Shown here piece after piece: positions 10,657-19,325 of a stretch of DNA of 64,000 nt. How positions within the stretch are numbered: the stretch's first letter is position 1; each line of letters opens with the position of its first letter. Under the pieces are notes generated by a model. It saw only the letters and a list, made by a program, of their open reading frames with translations. It had not been told where the DNA came from and did no database searches. This stretch comes from CAVQJU01 sp963755195 (GTDB lineage: Bacteria; Acidobacteriota; Vicinamibacteria; Vicinamibacterales; CAVVIG01), in contig CAVWIZ010000002.1 in assembly GCA_963755195.1 (NCBI GenBank), positions 1,302,001-1,366,000 of the forward strand, read 5' to 3'. Made by a program: the position numbers and the translations under genes.

Positions 10657-11492
10657 TTGAGGCTCGCGAGAAACGCCGTCATGTTGTGCATGTCGGCATC
10701 GGTCCACTTCGTCCACATATCGATGTGCCCCTGCAAGGGATCGACGAGATCCACCTTCGGCACGTCGCCGTTGCGCAGCCACGACCGTATCTGCCCCGAC
10801 TTCGGGTCGTAGATCGTGACGTCGAAGTCCGTCAACCGCACCAGCACGCCCGAGACGGCCTGACGCGACGGCAGCGTGACGGTGACTTTGATCGCGTTTC
10901 TGTCGAGGTAGGCCGGCTGAGGCGGTCCAGCGCCCCGGCCACTTCGCGGCATCAAGAGACGTCCCTGGAGCGCGACCGGATCGTACTTCGCGCCGACGCC
11001 TTTCAGATCGCCCGTGGCCGAGTGGCACGTGCTGCATCTCCCCGCGCCGTCGAAGAACGCTTCGCCGGCCTTCGGATCGCCGGTGAGGATATCGAGCACT
11101 TTGTAGAGCCGGCGGTTCGCATTCAGGAAGATTGCCGCGTGAAGGAATGTCGCGAGATCGGTCGCCTGATCCGCGGCGAGCTGAAACGGCGGCATGCCCT
11201 TGTCGGGCCGACCGGTCTGCAGAAACGCCCCGAGCTGCCTCCCCCCTTCGTCGTCCTGCACCAGGGCCGACCGCGTGAGATCGGGTCCGCTCGAGCCGCC
11301 GCGCGCGTTCGACCCATGACAGAAGCCGCATTGGGCGACGAACATCTGCTGGCCGCGTTCGACAGACGCTTGATCGAATTGCGGATCGACGGCGGTGATC
11401 GCCGGCCGGGCCGGGGGCGGCTGTTGGGCGCCGAGACCGAGCGTCGCGAGCAGGACGGCCGCGCAGCCGAACCACACGTGCCTGACAGTCAT
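10653..11492 (-). CDS. diheme cytochrome c, electron acceptor for the PQQ dehydrogenase
   Basis: 279 residues with a signal peptide ending near GLGAQQ. Two heme-binding sites: CGFCH at residues 55-59 and CSTCH at 153-157. Met100 in KGMPPF is a candidate axial ligand for the first heme. The C-terminal 100 residues form an extra domain ending in the helix MHNMTAFLASLK. The stop overlaps the dehydrogenase start and its own start overlaps the upstream peptidase stop (ATGA), giving the operon peptidase, cytochrome, dehydrogenase, two TIM barrels. A role in carrying electrons from substrate oxidation to the respiratory chain is inferred. Confidence 0.92.
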   Translation of the reverse strand: MTVRHVWFGCAAVLLATLGLGAQQPPPARPAITAVDPQFDQASVERGQQMFVAQCGFCHGSNARGGSSGPDLTRSALVQDDEGGRQLGAFLQTGRPDKGMPPFQLAADQATDLATFLHAAIFLNANRRLYKVLDILTGDPKAGEAFFDGAGRCSTCHSATGDLKGVGAKYDPVALQGRLLMPRSGRGAGPPQPAYLDRNAIKVTVTLPSRQAVSGVLVRLTDFDVTIYDPKSGQIRSWLRNGDVPKVDLVDPLQGHIDMWTKWTDADMHNMTAFLASLK

Positions 11493-13405
11493 CTCAGCCT
11501 CTTGGCCAGGATCTTCTCCATCTCGTCCATCACCCGATTCATCGATCGCACGGTGAGGTCGAGCGGCTCGTCGGTGGTCATGTCCACGCCCGCGTCTTTC
11601 AGGAGGTCGATGGGGTATTTCGACCCGCCGGCGTGCAGAAAAGCCAGATACCGCGTGGTGGCTCCGGCGTCGCCGGCCTTCACCTTCGCGGCCAGCGCTT
11701 CAGATGCCGTGAACGACGTGGCGTACTGGAACACGTAGAAGTCGCGGTAGAAGTGGGGCACCATGCTCCACTCGTGGGCGACGTAGTCGTCGACGATGCA
11801 GATCCCCTGATCGTGGCCGTAGTACCGCTTGGTGATGTCCATGTAGAGCGTCGCGAGCGCATCGCCGGTCAGCGGCCGCCCCTTCTGCGCCATCTCGTGC
11901 ATGCGCAGCTCGAACTCCGCGAACTGCGTCTGGCGGAAGACGGTGGCCTTGATGCCCTCGAGGTAGCTCCCGAGCAGCGACAGCCTCGCATCGTCGTCCG
12001 TGATGCGCTTGAGCATGTAGTCGTTGAGGAGCGACTCGTTGAACGTGGACGCCACTTCGGCGACGAAGATCGGATAGCCGGCCAGGGGATACGGCTGCGT
12101 CTTGTTCGAGAAGTAGCTCTGCATGGTGTGGCCCAACTCGTGAGCCAGCGTGCTGACGTCCGCGTACTTGCCGTTGAAATTGATGAGCATGTATGGGTGG
12201 ACGTCGAACGCTCCGCCATTCGAGTACGCGCCAGACTTCTTGCCGTCGTTCGGCAGCAGGTCGATCCAACGGTTGTCGAACGCCCGTTGAATCACCGACG
12301 CGTACTCGGGTCCGAGCGGCGCCACGGCGCCGAGCACGAGCTTCTGCGCTTCCTCTGGCGTGTACTCGAGCTTCACCGAGGACACGAGCGGCGCGTAGAG
12401 ATCGTAGTAGTGCAGCGCGTCAACGCCCATGATCCGCTTGCGAAGCTTCAGATACCGGTGAAAGGCCGGTAGATTCCGGTTCATGCCGTCAACCAGGCGC
12501 GTGTAGACGGACACGGGAATATTCGGTCCGTCGAGCCCCTCCTCGAGCGCCGACTGGTATTTTCTCGCCTTCGTGTAGAACGCCACCTTCTGCACTTCCG
12601 CGTTCATCGTCGCCCCAAACGTACGGCTGAAGCCGCCAAGCGCGCGGAAGAACGCCGACATCACCTTTTCGCGATCGGCGCGGTTGGGCAGCGCCCGCAG
12701 GTCACTGTAGGCTGCCTGATCGAGCTTCACCGGGCGGCCGTCGCTGAGCGTCACCGTCGGATATGGGAAGTCGGCGTTCGAGAGGATGTTGAACGTGCTC
12801 GACGGACCGCCGGCCAGCGGAATCACGTCGGCGAGCAGCTTTTCCTCGTTGTCGGTCAGGGTGTGGGCCGCGCGCCGCGAAATGTCGTCGAGATACACAC
12901 GGTAGACGTTCAGGCGGGGCTCAGACGCGAGAAGTCTGTCGATTGTCGCTTTGCCGGCCCGCAGGATTTCCGGTTCGATAAACGACGCCTGCGCGGCGAG
13001 CGTCGCGGCCACCTGCGTCATTTCCTGCCGCATGCCCTGATGCTGGCTGTCGCGCGTGTCCTCGTCGGCCAGCATGCTGGCGTACACGAACAGCCGCGAC
13101 ATTTCCTTGTCGAGGGCGAACATCCGGTCGAGACCGTCGGCCATCGTGTTGGCGGACGACGTCAGCCGGCCCCGGAAGCCGCCGAGCGAGGGGATGTCGG
13201 CCGCGAGCTTGTCCTTGGCCGCCCGCCACGCCGCGTCGGACGGATAGATATCCGACAGGTTCCACTTGAACTTGTCTGGGATGTTCGATCGATCGCGCTG
13301 CTGCGCCGACGGGGCCTGCGCCTGCGCCCCGGCCACGAGCGCGACCGCCAGCAGCCAGGCTGCCACGGTGTATCGGCGAGCCATCGACCCGACAGATATG
13401 TCCAT
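11489..13405 (-). CDS. pepF: M3-family oligoendopeptidase F-like metallopeptidase, exported
   Basis: 638 residues. HELGHT at residues 422-427 is the HExxH zinc site, followed by the conserved downstream glutamate region of M3 peptidases (VAEVASTFNE). The body matches oligoendopeptidase F in length and order. It carries an N-terminal signal peptide (MARRYTVAAWLLAVALVAGAQAQA after a short leader), so it should act in the periplasm rather than the cytosol, which is unusual for PepF of Gram-positives but common in this lineage. The start could be 13405 or the ATG at 13384. First gene of the minus-strand operon; 63 nt from the divergent permease gene. Confidence 0.92.
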   Translation of the reverse strand: MDISVGSMARRYTVAAWLLAVALVAGAQAQAPSAQQRDRSNIPDKFKWNLSDIYPSDAAWRAAKDKLAADIPSLGGFRGRLTSSANTMADGLDRMFALDKEMSRLFVYASMLADEDTRDSQHQGMRQEMTQVAATLAAQASFIEPEILRAGKATIDRLLASEPRLNVYRVYLDDISRRAAHTLTDNEEKLLADVIPLAGGPSSTFNILSNADFPYPTVTLSDGRPVKLDQAAYSDLRALPNRADREKVMSAFFRALGGFSRTFGATMNAEVQKVAFYTKARKYQSALEEGLDGPNIPVSVYTRLVDGMNRNLPAFHRYLKLRKRIMGVDALHYYDLYAPLVSSVKLEYTPEEAQKLVLGAVAPLGPEYASVIQRAFDNRWIDLLPNDGKKSGAYSNGGAFDVHPYMLINFNGKYADVSTLAHELGHTMQSYFSNKTQPYPLAGYPIFVAEVASTFNESLLNDYMLKRITDDDARLSLLGSYLEGIKATVFRQTQFAEFELRMHEMAQKGRPLTGDALATLYMDITKRYYGHDQGICIVDDYVAHEWSMVPHFYRDFYVFQYATSFTASEALAAKVKAGDAGATTRYLAFLHAGGSKYPIDLLKDAGVDMTTDEPLDLTVRSMNRVMDEMEKILAKRLR

Positions 13406-13468
13406 GGCGCTATTCTAACTTCAGCTTTGCCTAACTGATTCTCCGCGACTTGGGCTATCCTCCGCGCC

Positions 13469-15022
13469 ATGCGATGGATGTCTCGCGGCGACATTGATGG
13501 ATTCTTCGGCCTCGCGCTCGACAATCTCGTCCAGCTGCTTCTCATCGACACGTTGTGCCGATTCGTGCTGGGGTTTCCGCCGGAGCTGGTGTACGGACGC
13601 GTGCTGCCGGGCGCCGCCGTCTCGATTCTTCTCGGCAACCTGTTCTACGCATACCAGGCGAAAAAGCTGGCCGAACGGACGGGACGGACCGACGTCTGCG
13701 CACTCCCGTACGGCATCAACACGGTCTCGCTCATCGCGCACGTGTTTTTGATCATGCTGCCCGCCAAGGCGCTCGCCACGGCCGCCGGAGCGGCCGATCC
13801 CTCCCGCATCGCGTGGGAGGCCGGACTGGTGGCCACGCTCTGTTCCGGAATCATCGAGCTCACCGCGGCGCCATTCGCGGAGCGCGTCCGGAAGGCGACG
13901 CCGCGAGCGGCCCTGCTCGCGACGCTGGCCGGCATCGCCATCGGCTTCATTTCATTTGGGTTTCTGTTTCGTGCGTTCGCGCGGCCGATCGTCGGCTTGA
14001 CGACCTTCGGCGTGGTCGTGCTCACGTACTTTGGACGGGTGCGATTCAAGGGACACATTCCCGGCGGTCTGGTCGCGATCTCGCTCGGCACCGCGCTGTC
14101 GTGGGCGATCGGCATCGCCCCCGCAGGTCCAACGCCTCCGCCGGCGTCGTTTCATTTTCCGGTCCCCGTGGTGGGCGACATGATCTCGGCGCTCCGCGGT
14201 GGACATCTCCTGCCCTATCTCTCCGTGATCGTGGCGATGGGTCTCTTCAACGTGGTGGGATCGCTTCAGAACATCGAATCGGCCGAGGCGGCCGGCGACC
14301 CGTATCGCACGCAGTCTTCGTTGACGATCAACGGACTCGGAAGCATCGCGGCTGCGCTGTTTGGATCAACCTTCCCGACGACGATCTACATCGGGCATCC
14401 GGGCTGGAAAGCACTCGGAGCGCGTATCGGCTACTCGGTGATGAACGGCGCCTTCATCACGTTTATCTGCGTCACCGGCACGCTCGCCTGGATCGCATGG
14501 GCCGTGCCGATCGACGCAGGCATGGCCATCGTCTTGTGGATTGGCATCGTCATCAGCGCCCAGGCGTTTCAGGCCACCCCGCGCGAGCACGCGCCGGCCG
14601 TCGTCATCGGCCTGCTGCCGGGCATTGGCGCATGGGGAGCGTTGATGGCGAAGAGCGGCCTGAAGGCGGCCGGAATGGGCGCGGAGGGACGGCCGTTCAC
14701 CGAGGCGCTCATCGCCGAGTTCCAGAAGAGCGATACGTGGATTCACGGCGCCTTCTCGCTCGAACAGGGCTTCCTGTTCAGTTCGATGCTGCTGTCGGCG
14801 GCCGTGGTCGGCGTGATCGAGCGCAAGTGGACGATGGCCGCGGCGTGGTGCGGAATCGCGGCCGTAATTTCGGCCACAGGGCTGATGCACTCCTACCAGT
14901 GGACGTCGGACGACACCGTACTGAAACTGGCGCCGGCGTGGCCGTTCGCGATCGCGTACGCCATCATGGCGCTGTTCTTCCTCACCGCGAAGTGGACCAC
15001 CGAGCCGGGCGGCGAGCACTAA
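13469..15022 (+). CDS. NCS2/xanthine-uracil-type permease
   Basis: 517 residues with 12 or more hydrophobic segments. The N-terminal ALDNLVQLLLIDTLCRFVLGF, the CALPYGINTVS block and the central NVVGSLQNIESAEAAGDPY block resemble the NCS2/AGZA nucleobase permease superfamily, as a distant member. Expected to be an inner-membrane proton symporter for a purine-like or other small organic substrate; specificity is not readable. Divergent from the pepF operon. No catabolic nucleobase genes are adjacent. Confidence 0.8.
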   Translation: MRWMSRGDIDGFFGLALDNLVQLLLIDTLCRFVLGFPPELVYGRVLPGAAVSILLGNLFYAYQAKKLAERTGRTDVCALPYGINTVSLIAHVFLIMLPAKALATAAGAADPSRIAWEAGLVATLCSGIIELTAAPFAERVRKATPRAALLATLAGIAIGFISFGFLFRAFARPIVGLTTFGVVVLTYFGRVRFKGHIPGGLVAISLGTALSWAIGIAPAGPTPPPASFHFPVPVVGDMISALRGGHLLPYLSVIVAMGLFNVVGSLQNIESAEAAGDPYRTQSSLTINGLGSIAAALFGSTFPTTIYIGHPGWKALGARIGYSVMNGAFITFICVTGTLAWIAWAVPIDAGMAIVLWIGIVISAQAFQATPREHAPAVVIGLLPGIGAWGALMAKSGLKAAGMGAEGRPFTEALIAEFQKSDTWIHGAFSLEQGFLFSSMLLSAAVVGVIERKWTMAAAWCGIAAVISATGLMHSYQWTSDDTVLKLAPAWPFAIAYAIMALFFLTAKWTTEPGGEH

Positions 15023-15061
15023 ACCGATCTAAGAGCATCGTTGCGAAAACTGACTTTCAAG

Positions 15062-15130
15062 GAACCACAAAGTCCACGAAGGTCACAAAGAGCTGGAGAT
15101 TCTTTGTGTTCTTTGTGAGCTTCGTGGTTC
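15062..15130. repeat. 9-nt-period palindrome between convergent genes
   Basis: 30-nt arms at 15062-15091 and 15101-15130 around a 9-nt spacer. Each arm is three CACRAAG units (or the complement) separated by variable 2-nt spacers, so the units are conserved and the spacers drift. The right arm overlaps the TGA of the minus-strand gene. The placement suits a bidirectional terminator, though no U-run follows. Confidence 0.85.
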
Positions 15131-15788
15131 ATCGAATCAGTTTTGCCATGCTGTCCAAGGACCCGCTGAAGGGCTCGTGTTGGGCCACGATCGCGGCCGG
15201 GGGCGGCGCCGACGCCGTGCGCACGACGACCCTCTGGCGCAGTTCCGCGGCTTCGCCGCGAGTGAATCTCCAGTCTGACGGCGAATCGCGCCTGAGCTCG
15301 CCGCTCAGCCAGAGCGCGCGCATCAAACCACCGTGGGTGTGGCTCGTGGTGCCGAGCAGCATGTGGCCCAACTCGTGCGCGATCACGCGGCCGAGCAACA
15401 AACCGCTGCTCACCCGGGCATTCGCCGCGAGCGCCAGGACACGATCCTCGAAGATCGTCGCCAGCGTTCCCGCATGCCGTGAGACATCGACCGTGGAGTA
15501 GCCCAGCGCGCCGGGCGTGCTCGCTGGCCCGGACGCGACAATCCGCACGATGACTTCGTGGGGCTTCACAGGTCCGGTGCAGGTCAGCTGATGGCACGGG
15601 CGCCAGACGGGCTTGATGCCGGTGTGGGCCAGGATGGCATCAACGCCGACGCGAGCCCGGTCCATGTCGGCCGGCGACACGCCGACCGAGTCGTAGGTGC
15701 GGATGACGATGGAGAGCTGAGCGGTGACGAGCGCGGCAAGGATGAATGACATGCAGGCCAATATGGCCCCCTCCCAGGGCGACCTCAA
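15129..15788 (-). CDS. exported metzincin-like zinc protease domain protein
   Basis: 219 residues; the ATG at 15752 would give 207 with a cleaner signal sequence (MSFILAALVTAQLS). It contains HELGHMLLGTTSH followed by GGLMRA: a HExxH zinc site with a third His eight residues further on and a downstream Met, as in metzincins and related short metallopeptidases, although the spacing is not the classic HExxHxxGxxH. Two cysteines (CHQLTC) precede it. Likely a secreted or lipoprotein-like peptidase of unknown target. Convergent with the permease gene and separated by a palindrome. Confidence 0.7.
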   Translation of the reverse strand: MRSPWEGAILACMSFILAALVTAQLSIVIRTYDSVGVSPADMDRARVGVDAILAHTGIKPVWRPCHQLTCTGPVKPHEVIVRIVASGPASTPGALGYSTVDVSRHAGTLATIFEDRVLALAANARVSSGLLLGRVIAHELGHMLLGTTSHTHGGLMRALWLSGELRRDSPSDWRFTRGEAAELRQRVVVRTASAPPPAAIVAQHEPFSGSLDSMAKLIR

Positions 15789-15974
15789 TGACGCCAGGAT
15801 GCCGGGAAGGTGAAACGTTGGTGACCTGCTATCTTGTTGACGGCACAGTTTTTCCTCGCCTCGACAGACTCCGACGCGTCTCCGCGGCCGCTTCCGGGAA
15901 CCAGTCCAATTTACGATTGGACCCTACGGTCGGCACGGTGTAAGACATGCTGTGGAGCCAAAGCGGAGGGAGCG

Positions 15975-17735
15975 GTGACCGACTTCAGGTTTGGGCGATT
16001 CGAGATCGACTCGCGCACGCGAGAGCTGCGCAAGGACGGCGTGCGGCTTCGCCTGCAGGAGCAGCCGTTCGCCGTGCTCGCGCTCATGCTCGAACGTCCG
16101 GGCGAACTCCTGACGCGCGATGAACTGCGCGACCGTCTCTGGCCGGACGGCACATTCGTCGATTTCGAGCACGGCCTCAACGCGGCGGTCAAGCGGTTGC
16201 GGTCGGCGCTGGGCGATAACGCCGAGCGTCCACGCTTCGTCGAGACGCTCAATCGTCGCGGCTACCGATTCATCGCGCGAGTTGAACGCGTGAACGGCGC
16301 CCCGGGATCGTCCTTGTCCGCCGCGGCTGCCGACGGCAGGCAGCGGCTCGCGGTCCTGCCCTTTCTGAACCTCGGCGAGGCATCGGCGCCGGAGTCGTTC
16401 GCGGGCGGACTCACGGAGGAGCTGATCACGCAGCTCGGCCGATTGTGCGCCGACCATCTGGGCGTCATCGCCCGGTCGTCGTGCATGCGCGTGCAGCGCA
16501 CCGACCGGACCGTTCGTGAGATTGGCGACGCGCTGCGAGCGCGGTATCTGGTGGAAGGTACCGTCCGTACTGACACCGACCGTGTGCGGATTACAGCGCA
16601 GCTGATCGACGCCTACAGCGAAACGCAGCTGTGGGCCGAATCGTACGAGCGGCCGCTCGCCGACAGCCTGCTTGTTCAGTCCGACGTCGCCACACGAATC
16701 GTGCGGTCGGTGGCGGTGGAGCTGCTGCCCGACCGTGCGCCGACGCCGTCGGCCGGCACGCGCAACCTCGAGGCTCATCAGGCCTATCTGAAGGGCCGTT
16801 ACTTTTGGCACCGGCCCGGAGAAGAAGGGCTGCGCCAGGCGCTGTCGTTCTACCGGCAGGCGCTGACCCTCGACCCGCAGTTTGCAACGGCGCACGGCGC
16901 GCTCGCGCGCGCGTCGGTGGCAGCGGCCGAGTACTACGTCTGCGCACCCCGGGAGGCCTACGACGCCGCCGAAGCCGCCGCATCACGAGCCCTCGCCCTC
17001 GATCCGGCCGAGTCGGAGGCCTACACGGCTCTTGCCGAAGTCCGGCGGTCGCGCGATTGGGACTGGGATGGCGCGGACGAAGCCTTCCGTCGCGCGCTGA
17101 CGCTCAACCCGAGCAACGAAGGTGCGCGCCGGCTCTACGGCGTGTTTCTATCGTCCCGCCGCCAGACGACGCAGGCGGCCGCGATGATCGACCGCGCGTG
17201 CGAGCTCGACCCGCTGTGTCTCGTCGCCAACGCCAGCGCGGCCTGGGTGCGGTACGTCAGCGGCGACTACGCCGAGGCGATCGAACGCTGCCGTCACACG
17301 ATAGACATGGCCGCCGACTTCCCCGCGCCCCATCGCCTGCTCGCGGCCTCATATCTGCAGATGGGCGACGTGGACGCCAGCATTCGGCATCTCGAGTCGG
17401 TGCCGTCGATTCATTGGGATCCGCCGACGCTCGCCTGGCTCGCGCACGCGGTCGCGACGAAGGGCGATCACGATCGGGCGCGAGGCATCCTCTGTCGGCT
17501 CGACGACGCCGGCAAGTCGCGCTATGTGTCGAGGTACCACCGTGCGCTTGCCCTGACTGGACTCGGCGACTTCGACGCGGCGTTCACGCTCCTCGTCTGC
17601 GCGTGCGACGAACGCGACCCTTCGTTGATGCTGCTCACGACGGAACCGCGGTTCGATGTCCTTCGGTCAGACGCGCGCTACGCGTCGGTCATCGAGCGGC
17701 TCGGCCTGGACCTGGAGACAACGGCTCATGCGTAA
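15975..17735 (+). CDS. winged-helix (OmpR/CadC-type) regulator with TolB-like and TPR domains
   Basis: 586 residues from the GTG at 15975, preceded by GGAGGGA. Residues 1-105 are an OmpR/PhoB-type winged helix (FEIDSRTRELRKDGVRL...LLTRDELRDRLWPDGTFVDFEHGLNAAVKRLR...RRGYRFIA). Residues 120-260 are the adenylate-cyclase/TolB-like N-terminal module (LAVLPFLNL...FAGGLTEELITQLGRL...RYLVEGTVR). The remainder is a run of TPRs. There is no transmembrane segment between the modules, so this is a soluble CadC-like regulator typical of Acidobacteriota. It overlaps the following MocR-type gene by 8 nt, suggesting a paired regulatory unit; targets unknown. Confidence 0.9.
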   Translation: MTDFRFGRFEIDSRTRELRKDGVRLRLQEQPFAVLALMLERPGELLTRDELRDRLWPDGTFVDFEHGLNAAVKRLRSALGDNAERPRFVETLNRRGYRFIARVERVNGAPGSSLSAAAADGRQRLAVLPFLNLGEASAPESFAGGLTEELITQLGRLCADHLGVIARSSCMRVQRTDRTVREIGDALRARYLVEGTVRTDTDRVRITAQLIDAYSETQLWAESYERPLADSLLVQSDVATRIVRSVAVELLPDRAPTPSAGTRNLEAHQAYLKGRYFWHRPGEEGLRQALSFYRQALTLDPQFATAHGALARASVAAAEYYVCAPREAYDAAEAAASRALALDPAESEAYTALAEVRRSRDWDWDGADEAFRRALTLNPSNEGARRLYGVFLSSRRQTTQAAAMIDRACELDPLCLVANASAAWVRYVSGDYAEAIERCRHTIDMAADFPAPHRLLAASYLQMGDVDASIRHLESVPSIHWDPPTLAWLAHAVATKGDHDRARGILCRLDDAGKSRYVSRYHRALALTGLGDFDAAFTLLVCACDERDPSLMLLTTEPRFDVLRSDARYASVIERLGLDLETTAHA

Positions 17736-19272
17736 CAAGAACACGGCGCCCCTGCGCCTCGACCAGCGGGAGCAGGTCGATGAGGCGCAGCTGCGTCTGC
17801 TCGGCTTGTCGGCCTCGCCGCTGCCGCGTACCCGGCCCGTGTACCGGCATATCGCGCACGCCATCGAACGCGGCATCACCAGCGGCACGCTGACCCTCGA
17901 CTTCCGGCTGCCGGCCGAACGCGAGCTCGCGCGCGCCTTGACGGTCAGCCGCACCACCGTCGTCAACGCGTATCGCGACCTCGAAACTCGCGGCCTCGTT
18001 CGCGGGTACGTCGGTCGCGGCACGTTTGTGTCCGCCGCCCCGGACGCCTCTGGAGCGCCGTTCGCGTGGCGCGGCAAGGTGGCCGCGGCCGCATCGCGAT
18101 CGAACGATTCGGCCATTCGCGACCTCTTGCGGCACGCCGGCGATCCGGCGATCTTTTCGGTGGCCGCCGGCGTCCCCGCGCTCGAAGCGTTTCCCACGGA
18201 CGCGTATCGCCGTTCCCTCGATCTTGCGCTCAGGCGCGACCTGCGGCTCGCGTGGGGACACAGCCCGACTGAAGGGCTGCCCGTGCTCCGCGACGCCATC
18301 GCCCAGCGTTTCGGCGGCCAGCCGCACAACGTGCTCGTCCTCGCGGGGGCGCAGCAAGGTCTCGACCTGCTGGCCCGCTGCCTCGTCGATCCGGGCGATA
18401 CCGTCATCGTCGATCGCCCGGGCTATCTCGGCGCCATTCACACCTTCAACGCCGCCGGCGCCCGCGTCATCGGGTGGGACGTGGTGCGGCACGATCTCGA
18501 CGAGCTCGAAGACCTGATCCTCCGGTATCGTCCGAAGCTCGTCTACACGAACCCGACGTTTCACAACCCCACCGGCTGGACGATGCCGATCAAGATCCGA
18601 AGGCATCTGCTGTCGCTGGCGACGCGACTGCGGGTGCCCATCATCGAAGACGACACGTATCGCGAGCTCTACCTGAACACGCCGCCCCCCGCGTCGCTGC
18701 ACTCGCTCGACACACAATCGGTGGTCATCCACCTGAATACGTTTTCGAAAGTCCTCGCGCCGGGCCTTCGACTGGGATGGCTGTCCGCCGCGCCGCCCAT
18801 CATCGAGCAGCTGGCGCTTCTCAAGCAGCGTTCCGATCCGCACATGCCGAATCTGAACCAGCTTGTCATGGCCGACTTTCTTGCGGACGGAACGTTCGAT
18901 CGGCACCTCGTCGAGCTTCGCACCGAACACCGGCGCCGGCGAGATGCGATGGTCACGGCCCTGGAGCGCCACGGCGCGAGCGGCCTATTGCAATGGGCCG
19001 TGCCGGACGGCGGGCTGTACTTGTGGTGCCGGCTGGCCGGGCGGCTCAACGCGGCCAGGGTCCAGGCGCAGGCTCTCGCCGAGTCGGTGGCCATTGTCCG
19101 GGGCGAGGCGTTCTACGTGGACCAGGCCGGCGACCGCGAGCTGCGGCTCTGCTTCTCGTGCGTACCCCCGCCGCGGGCCGACGATGTCGCTCGACGGCTG
19201 ATGCGCGCGGTTGCGGCGGTGAAGCGAGAAAATGCGTCGCCTTCTCCACCGCAACTCGTCGCAATCGTCTAG
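17728..19272 (+). CDS. MocR/PdxR-type GntR regulator with aminotransferase-like domain
   Basis: 514 residues from the ATG at 17728. An N-terminal GntR winged helix (LPAERELARALTVSRTTVVNAYRDLETRGLVRGYVGRGTFV) is followed by a fold-type I PLP aminotransferase domain. The latter has YTNPTFHNPTG, IIEDDTYRELY and TFSKVLAPGLRLGW (PLP-lysine in SK). MocR proteins usually sense PLP or an amino-compound Schiff base and control vitamin B6 or amino-acid genes. The start lies inside the 3' end of the winged-helix/TPR gene, so the two are coupled. No obvious B6 gene is adjacent; the downstream neighbour is convergent. Confidence 0.92.
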   Translation: MRNKNTAPLRLDQREQVDEAQLRLLGLSASPLPRTRPVYRHIAHAIERGITSGTLTLDFRLPAERELARALTVSRTTVVNAYRDLETRGLVRGYVGRGTFVSAAPDASGAPFAWRGKVAAAASRSNDSAIRDLLRHAGDPAIFSVAAGVPALEAFPTDAYRRSLDLALRRDLRLAWGHSPTEGLPVLRDAIAQRFGGQPHNVLVLAGAQQGLDLLARCLVDPGDTVIVDRPGYLGAIHTFNAAGARVIGWDVVRHDLDELEDLILRYRPKLVYTNPTFHNPTGWTMPIKIRRHLLSLATRLRVPIIEDDTYRELYLNTPPPASLHSLDTQSVVIHLNTFSKVLAPGLRLGWLSAAPPIIEQLALLKQRSDPHMPNLNQLVMADFLADGTFDRHLVELRTEHRRRRDAMVTALERHGASGLLQWAVPDGGLYLWCRLAGRLNAARVQAQALAESVAIVRGEAFYVDQAGDRELRLCFSCVPPPRADDVARRLMRAVAAVKRENASPSPPQLVAIV

Positions 19273-19320
19273 CGTTTTCGTTTCCGTCTTGCGTTTTGCG
19301 TTTTGCGTTGTACGTTGTTC
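19271..19320. repeat. GCGTTTT heptad repeat between convergent genes
   Basis: Imperfect 7-nt units (GCGTTTT, GCGTTTC, CCGTCTT) from the stop of the MocR gene to just before the stop of the propeller gene. Same unit family as 46110-46178. Confidence 0.75.
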
Positions 19321-19325
19321 AAAAG

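Noticed and set aside
10657..11475. N-terminal extension of the PQQ dehydrogenase
   Set aside because: The extension lies entirely over the diheme cytochrome gene in another frame; the signal peptide at the ATG at 10656 marks the real start.
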